A stretch of 64,000 nt of DNA from Limnanthes douglasii subsp. nivea (taxonomy: Eukaryota; Streptophyta; Magnoliopsida; Brassicales; Limnanthaceae), in NCBI GenBank assembly GCA_036936605.1, contig JAUPFV010000004.1, forward strand, positions 184,220,807-184,284,806. Reading direction: 5' to 3'. The translations under genes were made by a program, and so were the position numbers. The notes under the pieces are model-generated. The model searched no databases and was not told where the DNA came from. It saw only the letters and a list, made by a program, of their open reading frames with translations. This document shows positions 63,462-64,000 of the stretch, in pieces; position 1 is the stretch's first letter; each line of letters begins with the position of its first letter.

Positions 63462-64000
63462 CTGAGCTTTTCCACCTGCTGGTGAGCATACTGGGATTGA
63501 CACCAGCCTTGATTTTCCTCCCATTCTGCCACGTCCCGTTAATAAATAGGAACTGGGTCTTTTAGTTTTTCTCTGACTCAAGCAGGTCGTCCACGACTTT
63601 GAAGTTGTCTCCCATATTGAAGTGGTAGAATTGGATATGGTGGTTTTTACAGAGGCTGTCCACTACAGCAAACTGCTCCATTGGGAGGGGGATACTGGAC
63701 AGCCTTGACGCCATAATACAGGCGAGGAGAGTATACCAAGCATTGGGACTTAATTGTCTTGGAAAGAGTTTTATTAGGTGGAAATACCTGACAATCTCTA
63801 GATCCAAGGGGAATCTGAACCCCCAGTTGAACAGCTCAGTATAGATGACGATCTCGTTGAGCTTGCAGTCCATTGGAGTCTCCGGTGTGACTGGTATCCT
63901 CACCTTAACTGATTCAGGGATCCCCCACTTGGTCCGGATTCGACCTAACTCAGCGGTGTGAGTATAAACATAATTAATATTCTGCATGGCCAACAGATAC

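Larger units (their letters stand above)
61197..63993 (-). pseudogene. T4 antisense additional ORF (PF04195-like, coiled coil), with insertion
   Basis: Opposite to gag-pol, running in from the right edge. At 63562-63993: NEIVIYTELFNWGFRFPLD, FPRQLSPNAWYTLLACIMASRL, matching T2 and T3 and resembling PF04195. An intron is predicted at 63390-63461. At 62535-63329 an open 264-codon frame has a Lys-rich linker (KSPSKIKGKKGKKKK) and a second basic block (KKKKVSLGDE). At 62118-62405 there is a segment (PSIPWIGREKWQSFWFFH) not found in T2 or T3. At 61486-61875 there is a long coiled coil, and at 61197-61443 FHQTFPKRTFGTLWKY with an acidic tail. A plastid fragment interrupts it at 61886-62109. Function unknown. 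Confidence 0.75.
55509..64000 (+). mobile_element. T4: Tat-clade retrotransposon, right end outside window
   Basis: LTR, PBS, gag, protease, RT, RNase H, archaeal-type RNase H and integrase, then the antisense ORF carrying a plastid insertion. The 3' LTR is beyond the window. It is the closest relative of T1. Most of gag-pol up to 59202 is a single frame broken by only three nonsense codons and one in-frame deletion, so it is the best-preserved Tat copy here. Confidence 0.9.

Overview
This window is nuclear DNA of a flowering plant, most probably a eudicot, and looks like heterochromatin. The evidence is the density of Ty3/gypsy LTR retrotransposons (Tat clade and CRM-type chromovirus), GT-AG introns, a Stowaway-like MITE, a chloroplast-derived insertion and abundant AT-rich minisatellites. 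I see no bacterial-type operon, no CRISPR array and no tRNA or rRNA gene. I cannot name the species. No intact host gene is supported: almost every long reading frame belongs to a retroelement or to a decayed gene.

Layout. 1-7450: T1, a minus-strand Tat element cut by the left window edge. A short non-autonomous LTR element, N1 (3915-6023), is nested in its gag and flanked by a 5-bp target duplication. 7453-13694: T2, a 5'-truncated plus-strand Tat element. 13769-23420: T3, a complete but decayed plus-strand Tat element with both LTRs and an apparent CACAA duplication. 23426-29277: a minus-strand, intron-containing pseudogene with a Ulp1/C48-type protease region, whose non-coding parts carry about 40 copies of a degenerate GAGTTCTTTG repeat. 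29278-34317: C1, a 3'-truncated minus-strand CRM-like element. 34318-35864: a second diverged copy of part of the Ulp1-like gene. 36364-36624: a MITE. 37372-37698: a small remnant resembling a GRF-type zinc-finger protein. 39631-54319: a tandem triplication of a chimeric CRM-derived unit of 4.1-4.9 kb (AT-rich flank, LTR, gag-protease in plus orientation, then a reverse-transcriptase fragment in minus orientation), closed by a fourth LTR. 55222-55480: a solo LTR with a perfect TAAGA duplication. 55509-64000: T4, a plus-strand Tat element running off the right edge.

How the parts relate. T1-T4 share one plan: LTR, a PBS beginning TTGGCGAC, gag, protease, RT, RNase H, a second archaeal-type RNase H, then integrase. 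In T2, T3 and T4 a long reading frame follows on the opposite strand, with a gypsy-type-transposon (PF04195-like) N-terminal domain, a conserved short intron, a basic linker, a coiled coil and an acidic tail. All copies are disabled by nonsense codons, frameshifts, deletions or catalytic substitutions, so their proteins are not expected to work; the LTRs keep TATA-like boxes. The CRM-type copies use an initiator-Met tRNA-type PBS, and their LTRs appear to encode the end of integrase. CRM elements often lie near centromeres, so a pericentromeric position is plausible but is an inference.

The least ordinary items are the conserved antisense spliced ORF of the Tat elements, the inverted-chimera triplication, the repeat clusters confined to introns or flanks of the Ulp1-like pseudogene, and a petD/ndhH chloroplast chimera inserted in the T4 antisense ORF.
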